NCBI RefSeq assembly: GCF_029626145.1
Contig: NZ_JARUBJ010000002.1
Location: 92,501 to 156,500 of the forward strand
Origin: Micromonospora sp. WMMD961
GTDB taxonomy: Bacteria > Actinomycetota > Actinomycetes > Mycobacteriales > Micromonosporaceae
DNA length: 64,000 nt
Direction of reading: 5' to 3'
Shown: piece after piece, positions 26,516-34,604 of the stretch
Layout of the letters: the number at the start of each line of letters is the position of its first letter
How positions within the stretch are numbered: position 1 is the first letter of the stretch
Translations under genes and position numbers: made by a program
Notes under the pieces: model-generated
What the model saw: only the letters and a program-made list of their open reading frames with translations
What the model was told of the DNA's origin: nothing
The model's database searches: none

Positions 26516-27574
26516 TCACATCCGCCGGGCCGTGGCCAGCGCCAGGCCGGCCGCACGGGTCGCCTCGACAAGCGTCGCCTCGCCGATCTGCGACGGCGTG
26601 ATGAGCGCCCCGGCCGCCAGGTGACGGTCGTAGGGCAGCACCACCACCGGCACGCCGGTGTGTTCGATCAGCTCGCGGGCGGCGTCACCGAGGAGCGCGT
26701 CGCGGCCGTCGGGGTTGCTGGTGCTCAGGACGACCACCACCCGCGCCAGCCACGACCCGTACCCGCCGTCGATGATCCGGCGCAACGCCTGGTAGGTGGC
26801 CCGGACCCCGTCCGGCGTTCCCGCGGCGACGAGCACCACCGAATGCGCGTCGGCCATGGCCGCCGCGGCGGTGCGGGACTCCAGGCCGGGCGGGCAGTCG
26901 ACGACGGCGACCGCGAAGAGCCGCGACAGCGCCCGGGTCACCTCGCTGCACAGCGTCGGGTTCGCGGTGCCACTCGGCAACACCCACAGGCCCGTTCCGG
27001 TACGCGGAAGCAGCGGCTCAAGCGCGCGGAGGTCGCCACCCCGGGCGGCGATCAGGTCGGGCGCCAGCCGTTCCAGGGGCGGTTCGCCCGGCGCGCCGAG
27101 TCGCCAGGTCAGTGAGCCCTCGTACGGGTCGGCGTCGGCGGCGAGCACCGGATCGGCCCGTCGCGCAGCGAAGACCGACGCCAGCACCGCTGCCACAGTG
27201 GTCTTTCCCGCCCCGCCGTGCACGGATGCCACCGCGATACGCCGACCGGTGTGGACCGGCACCTGCACCTCGGCCGCGAGGTCGGCGAGCTCCCTGGTCG
27301 CCCGGCCACTGCTGAACATTCGGCTGGCGCTGCGCCACAGTCGCCGCAGTGCCGGGTCGCCGGGGCGGATGCGCCGCACGAGCGCGAGGTCGTCCGGCTC
27401 CGACCTCGCAGGTTCGCCGGGCGCCCGTGGTGTCGGAGCCGGACGGGGTGGCGTCGACGCCGGCTGCCGGGGGGCCGCAGCCGGGGTGGCCGAGCCTCCC
27501 GGCACCCGCCGCTGCGGGGGGTGCGGTCCGTGCCCCCCGGAATGGGTCGGCCCGGGAACCGGTGGAGCACTCAT
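26516..27574 (-). CDS. MinD/ParA-like ATPase, EspI-type
   Basis: 352 residues. A disordered Pro/Ala/Gly/Arg-rich N-terminus of about 90 residues is followed by a P-loop ATPase. Key motifs are SVHGGAGKTTVAAVLASVFA near residue 118, ADADPYEGSLTWRLG (switch I) and VVDCPPGLESRTAA. Proteins with a disordered head and a MinD-like core in ESX loci (EspI type) are thought to modulate secretion in response to ATP or position. The gene lies between EccD and EccC, gaps of 13 and 15 bp, in one operon. Export itself is unlikely to need it absolutely; that is inference from the mycobacterial homologue. Confidence 0.87.
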   Translation of the reverse strand: MSAPPVPGPTHSGGHGPHPPQRRVPGGSATPAAAPRQPASTPPRPAPTPRAPGEPARSEPDDLALVRRIRPGDPALRRLWRSASRMFSSGRATRELADLAAEVQVPVHTGRRIAVASVHGGAGKTTVAAVLASVFAARRADPVLAADADPYEGSLTWRLGAPGEPPLERLAPDLIAARGGDLRALEPLLPRTGTGLWVLPSGTANPTLCSEVTRALSRLFAVAVVDCPPGLESRTAAAAMADAHSVVLVAAGTPDGVRATYQALRRIIDGGYGSWLARVVVVLSTSNPDGRDALLGDAARELIEHTGVPVVVLPYDRHLAAGALITPSQIGEATLVEATRAAGLALATARRM

Positions 27575-27587
27575 GCCACCGCCTCAA

Positions 27588-28916
27588 TCAGAACGTGTTG
27601 AGAAGTCGCGAGTAGAGCCCGAACACCCCGACCGCGACGGGGACCAGTGCCATCACGGTCAGCGCCTCGACGCGGTCGGCGTACTGCCGGGCTCGCGCCA
27701 GGGCGTGCGGCGGCGGCCGGTAGGCCAGGATCACGAGGGTCACCGCGCAGAACGCCAGCGCCACCAGCGCCGGGCCCCACCACACACCGGGAGCGTCCCG
27801 TGCCCAGCGCGCCAGCAGTCCGCCCGCGATCACCAACGCCCCAGCCACCAGCCCCGCCACCTCGACGGTCAGCGGGAACGCCCGCATCCGCAGCAGCAGG
27901 GCGGTGGCCACCAGGGCCGCCAGCACCAGCGCCCAGGGGCCTGCCGCAGCGGCCAGCACGAGGCCACCGAGCGACGCCGACGCCGTCGTCGCCAGCGTCG
28001 CCACCGCCAGTCCGCGGTGCGCGGAGTCGACCGCGGCCAACACCGCGACCCGGCTCACCGCCTCGTCGTTGCTCCGCCGGTCGTCGAGGCGGGTGAGCCC
28101 GGACGCGATCATCGCGAGCCGGGGTAGCAGCCCCAGCAGCCCCACCGACACGATCGACAGCACCGCCGCGACGCGCTCGGCGGGCACGGCGAATGCCAGG
28201 GGTACGCCCCAGCCGGCGACCAGGATCAGCAGCGTTCCGCCACCGAGGACGCCAGCCCGGCGGTTGCCCGTCACCGCACCCACGGCGAGCACGATGCAGC
28301 CGGCGCCGATGGCCCAGAGCGCCCAGCGCAGGGTGCTGCCGCTCGCCAACCCGGGCACCATGCTCATCGTCGTGGCGGCACCGCTGAGCAGGACGGCGAT
28401 GCCGACAGCCCGCCTGCCCACCAGCCCGACGAGGAGGCCGGCGAGCGCGACCACACCCCCGATGACGCTGACCGCGACGGGACCCAGTCGCGGGGCGGCG
28501 AGGACCGCCGCCATCCCGGCGGCGACCAGGCACACAGCCGTGGCGGTCCACATCCGCGGAGTCGTGCCCCATCGCCCCTGCCTGCGGGCGAGATCGTCGC
28601 CGAGTTCGTCGGCGACGTCGTGCACGATCGCCGCCGGCGGCGCCTCGGAGATCGGGTCGACCCGCAGCATCGCGCCGTCACTGACGGCCGCCTGCCGCAG
28701 GCTCCCGGCCGGATCGAGCACCGTGCCGTCGAGGGTGCTGATCTGGTAGCCCCGGGAATCGTCCATCGGCTGGTGCCCGACCATGGCGACGATTTCGGGC
28801 AACATCAGACCGAGCGGCTCGTCGGCTGGCAGCACGAGGTCGATCTGACGGCCCGCCCCAGCCAGCGTCACCCGGCTGAGCTGACCTGCGGCGGTGGAAG
28901 GCTGCGTCTGGGTCAT
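27588..28916 (-). CDS. eccD: EccD, type VII secretion integral membrane protein
   Basis: 442 residues. The N-terminal ubiquitin-like (YukD) domain, about 1-90, contains SRVTLAGAGRQIDLVLPADE, LDGTVLDPAGSLRQAAVSDG and MLRVDPI. About eleven transmembrane helices fill the rest, from MWTATAVCLVAAGMAAVLAA to the end, where VEALTVMALVPVAVGVFGLY is the last. This is the EccD layout, the channel-forming scaffold of ESX machines. The ATG at 28916 overlaps the stop of the upstream small gene (ATGA). The longer open frame up to 29093 is that gene's shadow. Confidence 0.92.
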   Translation of the reverse strand: MTQTQPSTAAGQLSRVTLAGAGRQIDLVLPADEPLGLMLPEIVAMVGHQPMDDSRGYQISTLDGTVLDPAGSLRQAAVSDGAMLRVDPISEAPPAAIVHDVADELGDDLARRQGRWGTTPRMWTATAVCLVAAGMAAVLAAPRLGPVAVSVIGGVVALAGLLVGLVGRRAVGIAVLLSGAATTMSMVPGLASGSTLRWALWAIGAGCIVLAVGAVTGNRRAGVLGGGTLLILVAGWGVPLAFAVPAERVAAVLSIVSVGLLGLLPRLAMIASGLTRLDDRRSNDEAVSRVAVLAAVDSAHRGLAVATLATTASASLGGLVLAAAAGPWALVLAALVATALLLRMRAFPLTVEVAGLVAGALVIAGGLLARWARDAPGVWWGPALVALAFCAVTLVILAYRPPPHALARARQYADRVEALTVMALVPVAVGVFGLYSRLLNTF

Positions 28917-29167
28917 CTGAGCCCCTCCGACTGGGCCGGTGGCGGGTTGCGTGCCTTCTGCTGGTCGGCGATGACGCCCTGAAGGAAGGACCAGCCGACA
29001 CAACCCGCGCAGGCCACGGCCGCCAACACGAGCCCGATCCGCAACCAGCGGAACCCGTCGCCGGTGGCACGGACGCGACGCTGCCTGCCCCACAGCAGCA
29101 GCTCACGCATTCGGGCGCGGCGGACCGCGACCGACTCGATGAGCTGGGTGTCGTATTCACGGGCCAC
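28913..29167 (-). CDS. Small single-pass membrane protein heading the ecc operon
   Basis: 84 residues, basic N-terminal half (ESVAVRRARMRELLLWGRQR), then one transmembrane helix (RIGLVLAAVACAGCVGWSFL) and a charged tail. It starts the minus-strand operon and overlaps eccD by 4 bp. It is far too short for EccB or EccE. It could be an extra membrane subunit or a fragment-like stand-in for one of them; I do not recognise a family. Confidence 0.72.
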   Translation of the reverse strand: MAREYDTQLIESVAVRRARMRELLLWGRQRRVRATGDGFRWLRIGLVLAAVACAGCVGWSFLQGVIADQQKARNPPPAQSEGLR

Positions 29168-29251
29168 GGCCCGATTCTATCCACGATCGCTAATCCAACG
29201 GGGGTGACGATCGGGTGGCGGCGCCGCGCCCAACTGGTCGTTTCTCGTGAA

Positions 29252-29284
29252 CGGGCCCGCGACGGAGTCTCCGTCGCGGGCCCG
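29252..29284. terminator. 15-bp perfect hairpin with T4 on plus strand
   Basis: CGGGCCCGCGACGGA, loop GTC, exact complement, then TTTT on the plus strand. It sits between the 3' end of the GH62 gene (29324) and the 5' end of the ecc operon (29167). It likely ends GH62 transcription before the secretion operon promoter. Confidence 0.75.
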
Positions 29285-29323
29285 TTTTCCACGGATCAGC
29301 GTCGCACTGTCACCAGGCCCGGC

Positions 29324-30853
29324 TCAGCGCTGCAGGGTCAACAGACCCGGCCGGTACGGCAGCAGACCGTAGTCACCGCCGGAACTGGGGGAACGACCCT
29401 GGTAGAGCAGTTGCAGATTGCAGGCGTTCACGGTCATCGTCTGGTCCGCGCTGGTGCGCAGCAGCTCACCGTGGCTGATGTCGTTGGTCCAGGTCGCACC
29501 ACTGTTGGCCTTGCCCGCGAACGGGTTGCTCTCACTGGTCGCCTGCGGCGTCCACGACCCACCCAGGCTGCTCGCCGTGAACGACCGGAAGTACCGGCCC
29601 TGCGACCCGATCGCCTCCACGATCATCAGGTACTTGTTCAACCCCTGCAGCTTGTACACCTGCACCGCCTCGAACAGGTTGTTCGTGGTGTCGGTCATGA
29701 TCGTCGTGTAGTTCGACCCGAAGCTGCCCGGGAAGTTCCCGATCGGCATGCTCGCCCGGTAGATCCGACCGTTGTCCCCGGCGAAGAACAGATACATGTT
29801 CTGGTCGTCACCGATCACCGCCTGATCGATCGGACCGGTACCCGAGTTGGAGATACTGCCACTGAACAACGTCTGCGGCGACGACCAACCATTCGGGTTC
29901 GTCGGATCAGTCGAGGTCCGGTACGAGAACGCCGGCCCACCCCACTGATACGCCAACACCCAGATGTTACGCGGCGCGAAATAGAACAACGACGGCGCGA
30001 CAGTCCCCGAATTCATCGCGTTCTGACTCGCCGAAGCCATCTGCGAGTAGTTCGTGAACAGGCCGAAGTTCATCGAACCCCAGCTCGACCCGAAGTCGTG
30101 CGTGGTGGCGTACACGAGCTGCTGACCGTTGTACGGGGCGACGGTGAAGTCCTTCAACGACACCCAACCCGACCTCGGCTGCGCCAACGCACCAGTCGAC
30201 GACCACCGGTACGACGAGGGAAGGTCACAGGTGCCGGTGGGCGGTGGCGTGGTGGTGGGGGGCGGGTTGCTCCCACCGTCGACGCGGACGAGCTGCCACT
30301 GCTGGTTGGCGCCGTTCCAGTCGTCGTACTGCACGATGTTGCCGCCGTCGGCGGTCGAGGCGCCCTGCACCTCCATCACCTTGTTGCTGTTCCGGCTGAT
30401 CAACCGGACATAGCCGCTGTCCGAATCAGCCAACCGGAACTGCTGGTTGGTGCCGTTGTTGTCGGACCACTGCACGATCGCCGCACCGTTGGCGGTCGAG
30501 CGCTGGTAGACGTCCAGCACCTTGCCCGACAGCCGCGACTTCAACCGGTAATAGCCACCGCCGGAGTCCACGAACTGCCACTGCTGCTGGTTACCGTTGT
30601 TGCGCGCCCACTGGGTGATCCGCGCGCCGTCGTTCGTCGCCAGGTTGTACACGTCCAGGGCCTTGCCGCTGTTGCGGTTCACCAACACGTACCACGCGCT
30701 GGTGTCGACAGTCGCTGCGGCGGCGGGTGACGACACCACCGTCACGGCGACACCGCCGACCAGAACCGCAGCCGCACCGGCGGCGAGGATGCGGGGCAAC
30801 CACCATCGCCGCCGCGGTGGCGCGATCGATGGAGACCTATCAAGGGCAGACAT
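29324..30853 (-). CDS. GH62 alpha-L-arabinofuranosidase with ricin-type CBM13
   Basis: 509 residues. The long signal sequence has an RRRWW start and ends near SSPAAAATVD. The ricin B-type (CBM13) domain, about 50-195, has repeats with LVNRNSGKALDVYN, LKSRLSGKVLDVYQ and SRNSNKVMEVQG and QQW/QQF ends. A short PPPTTTPPPTG linker leads to a GH62 catalytic domain, about 215-509 (CDLPSSYRWSSTGALAQPRS, THDFGSSWGSMNFGLFTNYS, SHGELLRTSADQTMTV). GH62 enzymes remove arabinose side chains from arabinoxylan outside the cell. The upstream 370 bp hold three copies of a GTTAGCGCTAAC-type operator. Confidence 0.93.
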   Translation of the reverse strand: MSALDRSPSIAPPRRRWWLPRILAAGAAAVLVGGVAVTVVSSPAAAATVDTSAWYVLVNRNSGKALDVYNLATNDGARITQWARNNGNQQQWQFVDSGGGYYRLKSRLSGKVLDVYQRSTANGAAIVQWSDNNGTNQQFRLADSDSGYVRLISRNSNKVMEVQGASTADGGNIVQYDDWNGANQQWQLVRVDGGSNPPPTTTPPPTGTCDLPSSYRWSSTGALAQPRSGWVSLKDFTVAPYNGQQLVYATTHDFGSSWGSMNFGLFTNYSQMASASQNAMNSGTVAPSLFYFAPRNIWVLAYQWGGPAFSYRTSTDPTNPNGWSSPQTLFSGSISNSGTGPIDQAVIGDDQNMYLFFAGDNGRIYRASMPIGNFPGSFGSNYTTIMTDTTNNLFEAVQVYKLQGLNKYLMIVEAIGSQGRYFRSFTASSLGGSWTPQATSESNPFAGKANSGATWTNDISHGELLRTSADQTMTVNACNLQLLYQGRSPSSGGDYGLLPYRPGLLTLQR

Positions 30854-30937
30854 GATCCTCCTTCAGTGACCACAAGCCGAACGGTCTGCCCGAGATGGGC
30901 GTACCGCGACACGTGCCCGGGCGCATGCGTCGGAGGA

Positions 30938-30949
30938 GTTAGCGCTAAC
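30938..30949. promoter_or_regulatory. LacI-type operator 1
   Basis: GTTAGCGCTAAC, a perfect 12-bp palindrome with the central CG/GC core of LacI/GalR-family operators, 85 bp upstream of the GH62 start. LacI-family control is typical for actinobacterial hemicellulase genes. Confidence 0.7.
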
Positions 30950-31043
30950 AAGCCGCCTACATGCCCTGGTGCACGCCTGATTCGAGGTCGACGAAGCAGG
31001 CTCGCCCGGTAAGCCGTGGTGTCGTCGCCCTTAGGCATCGACT

Positions 31044-31055
31044 GTGAGCGATAAC
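31044..31055. promoter_or_regulatory. LacI-type operator 2 (degenerate)
   Basis: GTGAGCGATAAC, matching operator 1 at 10 of 12 positions, 106 bp further from the gene. Confidence 0.5.
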
Positions 31056-31181
31056 ATGCCGTTCGTCAAGACGTAACGTGCTGGGAACATCGACCGATGC
31101 CACGCCGCCGTCGGTAAACCGGCCCGTCGTCCACTACCAACGGCAGACCACCGCCCGACAGCACCCCTCGGGACCGCCTTC

Positions 31182-31193
31182 GTTGGCGCTAAC
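31182..31193. promoter_or_regulatory. LacI-type operator 3
   Basis: GTTGGCGCTAAC, matching operator 1 at 11 of 12 positions, close to the GNAT stop codon; the three sites could support DNA looping. Confidence 0.5.
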
Positions 31194-31221
31194 ATCGATG
31201 CTCGGCCATGGATCTGAGAGC

Positions 31222-31761
31222 TTACGCGGATGGTGCGACCGGCAACCGCATGCCGAGCCACTGCTCGGCGCCCCATGCCTCGAACCGCTCCACCTCGGAG
31301 AACCCCAACTTCGCCGCGAGCCGCATCGAGCCGGCGTTGGCGGTCTGGGTGGTGAGCACCACCGGCTCACCGGGCAGGACGCCGTCGAACCAGCCAAGTG
31401 CCGCCGCGCACGCCTCGGCGGCGTACCCGAAGCCCCACGCTTGCGGCACGAACAGGTAACCCAGATCGGCCTTCCCGACGGCGGCCGGCCGACGGTGCTC
31501 CATTGCTCTACGGAGCAGGATCTGACCGATCATCGCCCCGTCGAGATCAACGACGAAGCTCCCGGACCACCGCTCGGGCACCCCGGGTAGCTCGCGCTCA
31601 AGCTCGGCACGCGGCCGAGGACCGCCGAGGTAGGTATGCACCTCGGGCGACGCCAACAGGTCGATGAACGCCGTCCGGTCCCGGGCCTCGGACTCACGGA
31701 GCACAAGCCTCTCGGTCCGGATCGGCTTCGGCGGCCAAGCGACGGTTCCGAGGTCGATCAT
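31222..31761 (-). CDS. GNAT-family N-acetyltransferase (RimJ-like)
   Basis: 179 residues of the Acetyltransf_3 type. It opens with RTERLVLRESEARDRTAFID and has the acetyl-CoA loop region YLFVPQAWGFGYAAEACAAA, where the usual Q/RxxGxG/A reads QAWGFGYA. It ends TTQTANAGSMRLAAKLGFSE, as in RimJ/RimL-like transferases. Substrate may be a protein N-terminus or a small amine; not decidable. It lies 55 bp downstream of the MFS gene on the same strand and may be co-transcribed with it. Confidence 0.87.
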   Translation of the reverse strand: MIDLGTVAWPPKPIRTERLVLRESEARDRTAFIDLLASPEVHTYLGGPRPRAELERELPGVPERWSGSFVVDLDGAMIGQILLRRAMEHRRPAAVGKADLGYLFVPQAWGFGYAAEACAAALGWFDGVLPGEPVVLTTQTANAGSMRLAAKLGFSEVERFEAWGAEQWLGMRLPVAPSA

Positions 31762-31816
31762 GTCGGCCAGCTAATCATCAGACTCCACCAGCGACCAAGA
31801 CTCTGCGCGGGCTGCT

Positions 31817-33088
31817 TCACCGTGGCGCGGCAGCAACCGGTTGCGGTTCTGCTGGGCCGGTCGGCAGTACCACCATCGTGCGCAGCGGCGAGAGGAAAAT
31901 CGGTATCCAGGCGACGGCCATGCCGACGGTGCCGCACCAGAGCGCAGCGCGCAGCGACACGTACTCCCCGACGAAACCGGCCAGCACCGAGCCGATCGGC
32001 AGCGCCCCGGAGAGCACGAAACGCATGGTGGCGTTCATCCGGCCCAGCATCCGGTCCGGGGTGATGGTCTGCCGGAAGCTGACCAGCAGGACGTTGTCGA
32101 TCGACGCCTTCGCCATCATCAAAAGGTAGGCCACGGCGGCGACCCACAGCCAGACGCCCCGGTCGGCGAAGGGCAGCAGCAGGTAGACGGGTGCCACTGT
32201 CGTCGCGGCGACGATGAGGGTCCGCCCGTAGCCGAAACGCAGCGAGAGTCGCCGGGCGGCCATCGTGCCCAGGACCGCGCCCACGCCGCCCACGGCGAAG
32301 AAGACGCCGACCAGCCCTTCCGGCAACCGCAACTCCCGGACGATCAGCAGCGGAACGATGACGACGATGACAGTGGAGGCCAGGTTCACCAGCGCCCCCG
32401 ATGCGGCGACGGCACGCAGGGCGGGCTGTCCGGCGACGTACCGCAGACCCTCACCGATCTCCCGCCGCAGATGCCGGGACCCGTCGGGTACGACAGGTGC
32501 CGGCTCCGGGCGGCGGATCAGGCACAGGCAGAGAAACGACCACAGGTACGTGACCGCGTCGACGGCGATGGCCACCGGCGCGGTCAGTGCCTGGACGAGC
32601 GCGCCGCCGGCCCCTCGGCCGACGATCCGGGAGACCGCCTCGGTGCCGGCGAGGCGGGCGTTACCGATCACCAGGTGCTCGCGTCCCACGACCGCCGGCA
32701 GATAGCTCTGCGCCGCCACGTCCGAGAAGACCCTGCCCGCGCCCACCAGGAAGGCGACGACGAAGAGTTGGGTCATCGTGAGGATCCCCCACCACCACGC
32801 CAGCGGCACCCAGGCCAGCAGCAGGAACCGGACGAGATCGGCGGCGAGCAGGACGGGACGCCGACGCATCCGGTCGACCCAGACACCGGCGGGCAGGCCG
32901 ATCAACAGGAACGCCGCAGTGGTGGCGGCGTTCAGCAAGCCCACCTGCTCCGGGCCGGCCTGCAGCGCCACGACCGCCGCCAGAGGGAAGGCGATGTAGC
33001 TGATCTCGCTGCCGAGCCGACTCACCGCCGTACTCGCGAAGAGCAGCTCGAAGTCCCTATTCGCCATGCCGAGAGGATGCTGCGACAC
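31817..33088 (-). CDS. MFS transporter, macrolide/enterobactin-exporter type
   Basis: 423 residues, twelve predicted transmembrane helices. It starts near FELLFASTAVSRLGSEISYI and has the loop 2-3 motif GVWVDRMRRRPVLLAADLVR typical of MFS_3 exporters. A GTG at 33088 and an ATG at 33067 (MANRDFELL) are both possible; the ATG lacks a ribosome binding site while GAAGG lies close to the GTG. It is divergent from an ArsR-type regulator with a 20-bp dyad between. The pairing points to efflux of a small molecule sensed by that regulator. Confidence 0.87.
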   Translation of the reverse strand: MSQHPLGMANRDFELLFASTAVSRLGSEISYIAFPLAAVVALQAGPEQVGLLNAATTAAFLLIGLPAGVWVDRMRRRPVLLAADLVRFLLLAWVPLAWWWGILTMTQLFVVAFLVGAGRVFSDVAAQSYLPAVVGREHLVIGNARLAGTEAVSRIVGRGAGGALVQALTAPVAIAVDAVTYLWSFLCLCLIRRPEPAPVVPDGSRHLRREIGEGLRYVAGQPALRAVAASGALVNLASTVIVVIVPLLIVRELRLPEGLVGVFFAVGGVGAVLGTMAARRLSLRFGYGRTLIVAATTVAPVYLLLPFADRGVWLWVAAVAYLLMMAKASIDNVLLVSFRQTITPDRMLGRMNATMRFVLSGALPIGSVLAGFVGEYVSLRAALWCGTVGMAVAWIPIFLSPLRTMVVLPTGPAEPQPVAAAPR

Positions 33089-33104
33089 GACCTTCAGCTC
33101 GATA

Positions 33105-33124
33105 GATTTAGACCAGGCTAAATC
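33105..33124. promoter_or_regulatory. Operator between MFS exporter and ArsR-type regulator
   Basis: GATTTAG-ACCAGG-CTAAATC, a perfect 7-6-7 dyad in the 47-bp gap between two divergent genes. It lies 12 bp before the regulator start and 17 bp before the exporter start, so it can control both. Confidence 0.72.
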
Positions 33125-33135
33125 CCAGGAGGGCG

Positions 33136-34173
33136 ATGCTCACCATCGGGTTCTCGGCGTACGACCTCGCGGTGATGCGGTTCGCGTTCTCACCGATGCA
33201 GGAGATCGTCGCCAGCGTCCGCGTGCTCAAGGATCCAGCGGCGCACGCCCTGCACGTGCCGTGGGTCAAACAGGTGGCACCCCGGGTGGCCGCGGCAGCG
33301 GGTGCCTTCGACCTGCTGTTCGCCCTGGTTCCGGTGCCGAGCTGGTACATCCCCGACTTCGTCACTCCACCCCCGACGACGCCGGTGCCCGACCTGCAGA
33401 CCGAGCTGGCGGATCTCCGCCGCATCGCACCGCAGCGGGTGCGCACGGACCTGGATCGGTTGGCGACAATGCGGGACCCGGCGCCGCGGAGCCGACCCGC
33501 CGCGCGGGACAACGCCCAGGCGCACAGGGAGGATGCCGAGCTGCACGCCCTGTGGACCGACCCCGCCGAAGGGCTGGATCGCCTCGCCCGGCAGATGAAC
33601 GACTACTGGCAACTGGCTGTCAGCAAGTACTGGCCGCGGTTGCGTAGCCTGCTGGAGGCCGACGTCGTGCACCGCGCCCGCCGCCTGGCCGACGGCGGCC
33701 CCACGAGCCTCTTCGCCGACCTGGCGTCATCCGTGAGCTGGCAGGACGACCAGCTCACGATCGTCCATCCACGCTTCGTCGGTCACCGCCAACTGGACGG
33801 CGAGGGACTGCTGCTCGTCCCGTCGGCATTCGTCTGGCCGACCGTCTTCACCAGCACGATGCCACAGTGGCAACCGACCCTGACCTACCCCGCCCGCGGC
33901 GTGGCGACACTGTGGGAGAAGCAGACCACCGCGGCCACCCCAGCGCTGGAACGGGTGATCGGACGGTCTCGCGCCCGACTGCTGCTGGAGCTGGACGCAC
34001 CGGCCTCCACCACGGAACTGGCCTACCGCACCGGACTGACGCCCGGAGCCGTCTCGCAACACCTGAGCCTGCTGAGGTCGGCCGGCCTGGTGGGCGCGTC
34101 GCGCAGCGGACGGCTGGTGCTGTATTTCAGAACCGACGTGAGCGACAAGCTACTGACCGAGATTCGCGACTGA
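33136..34173 (+). CDS. ArsR-family transcriptional regulator with N-terminal DUF5937 domain
   Basis: 345 residues. The first 250 form a DUF5937-like region (MLTIGFSAYDLAVMRFAFSP, EIVASVRVLKDPA, and HPRFVGHRQLDGEGLLLVPS). The last 90 are a winged helix (RARLLLELDAPASTTELAYR and TGLTPGAVSQHLSLLRSAGL, then LVGASRSGRLVLYFRT) as in ArsR repressors. Ligand unknown. The ATG follows CCCAGGAGGGCG. The dyad at 33105-33124 is its likely site, so it should repress itself and the divergent exporter. Confidence 0.88.
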   Translation: MLTIGFSAYDLAVMRFAFSPMQEIVASVRVLKDPAAHALHVPWVKQVAPRVAAAAGAFDLLFALVPVPSWYIPDFVTPPPTTPVPDLQTELADLRRIAPQRVRTDLDRLATMRDPAPRSRPAARDNAQAHREDAELHALWTDPAEGLDRLARQMNDYWQLAVSKYWPRLRSLLEADVVHRARRLADGGPTSLFADLASSVSWQDDQLTIVHPRFVGHRQLDGEGLLLVPSAFVWPTVFTSTMPQWQPTLTYPARGVATLWEKQTTAATPALERVIGRSRARLLLELDAPASTTELAYRTGLTPGAVSQHLSLLRSAGLVGASRSGRLVLYFRTDVSDKLLTEIRD

Positions 34174-34514
34174 CACCACCAACAACAAATCACTCTCAGT
34201 GATCGACTGTGTCCAGCACGACCCGTCCAACGATCCTCGTACGACGGGAACTGCCGATTCGGGATCGCAAGTACCGCATCGTGGCGGACGTCGGTGCGGC
34301 CGCCGGATCCCTGGTCGCCTACCGGAAACGGACACCCGATTCGGGACGAGAACAGGGGCCAGCGCGCCGCCGGCCGTAGGTCGAAGCGGTGGAGGCGCCA
34401 TCACGTCAACCTCGATCACCCGGGGTTGGACGATACGGGCCTGAACAGGCGAGCAGCACCGAACAACCGGGCGCCCTCCACCAGACGGGAAAGTGGGCGC
34501 GAAAATGGCAAAGA

Positions 34515-34550
34515 AAAGGCCGCGACCTGTCCTTGCAGGTCACGGCCTTT
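34515..34550 (-). terminator. Original tRNA-Arg terminator, now displaced
   Basis: AAAGGCCG-C-GACCTG, 6-nt loop, CAGGTC-A-CGGCCTTT. Read on the minus strand it is followed by TTCTTTG, a U-rich tail. It lies just beyond the 48-bp att repeat, where the tRNA-Arg transcript would have ended before the element inserted. Confidence 0.65.
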
Positions 34551-34556
34551 CCGTCT

Positions 34557-34604
34557 GTGCGCCCGAAGGGACTCGAACCCCTAACCTTCTGATCCGTAGT
34601 CAGA
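34557..34604. repeat. att repeat at the distal end of the tRNA-Arg element
   Basis: 48 bp identical to 41863-41910, covering the 3' half of tRNA-Arg(ACG) (acceptor 3' strand, T arm, variable loop, anticodon region). It is a partial tRNA only: the 5' half is missing, so it is the scar of integration and not a working tRNA. Confidence 0.93.

Larger units (their letters stand above)
30854..31221. other. GH62 promoter region, no gene
   Basis: 368 bp between the GH62 start and the GNAT stop, both minus strand. No plausible open frame. It contains three dyads of one type, listed separately. A purine-rich GAAGGAGGATC stretch precedes the GH62 ATG as ribosome binding site. Confidence 0.6.

Noticed and set aside
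34389..34592. Small open frames over the att repeat and the displaced terminator
   Set aside because: They run through a hairpin and tRNA sequence and have no ribosome binding site or protein-like composition.
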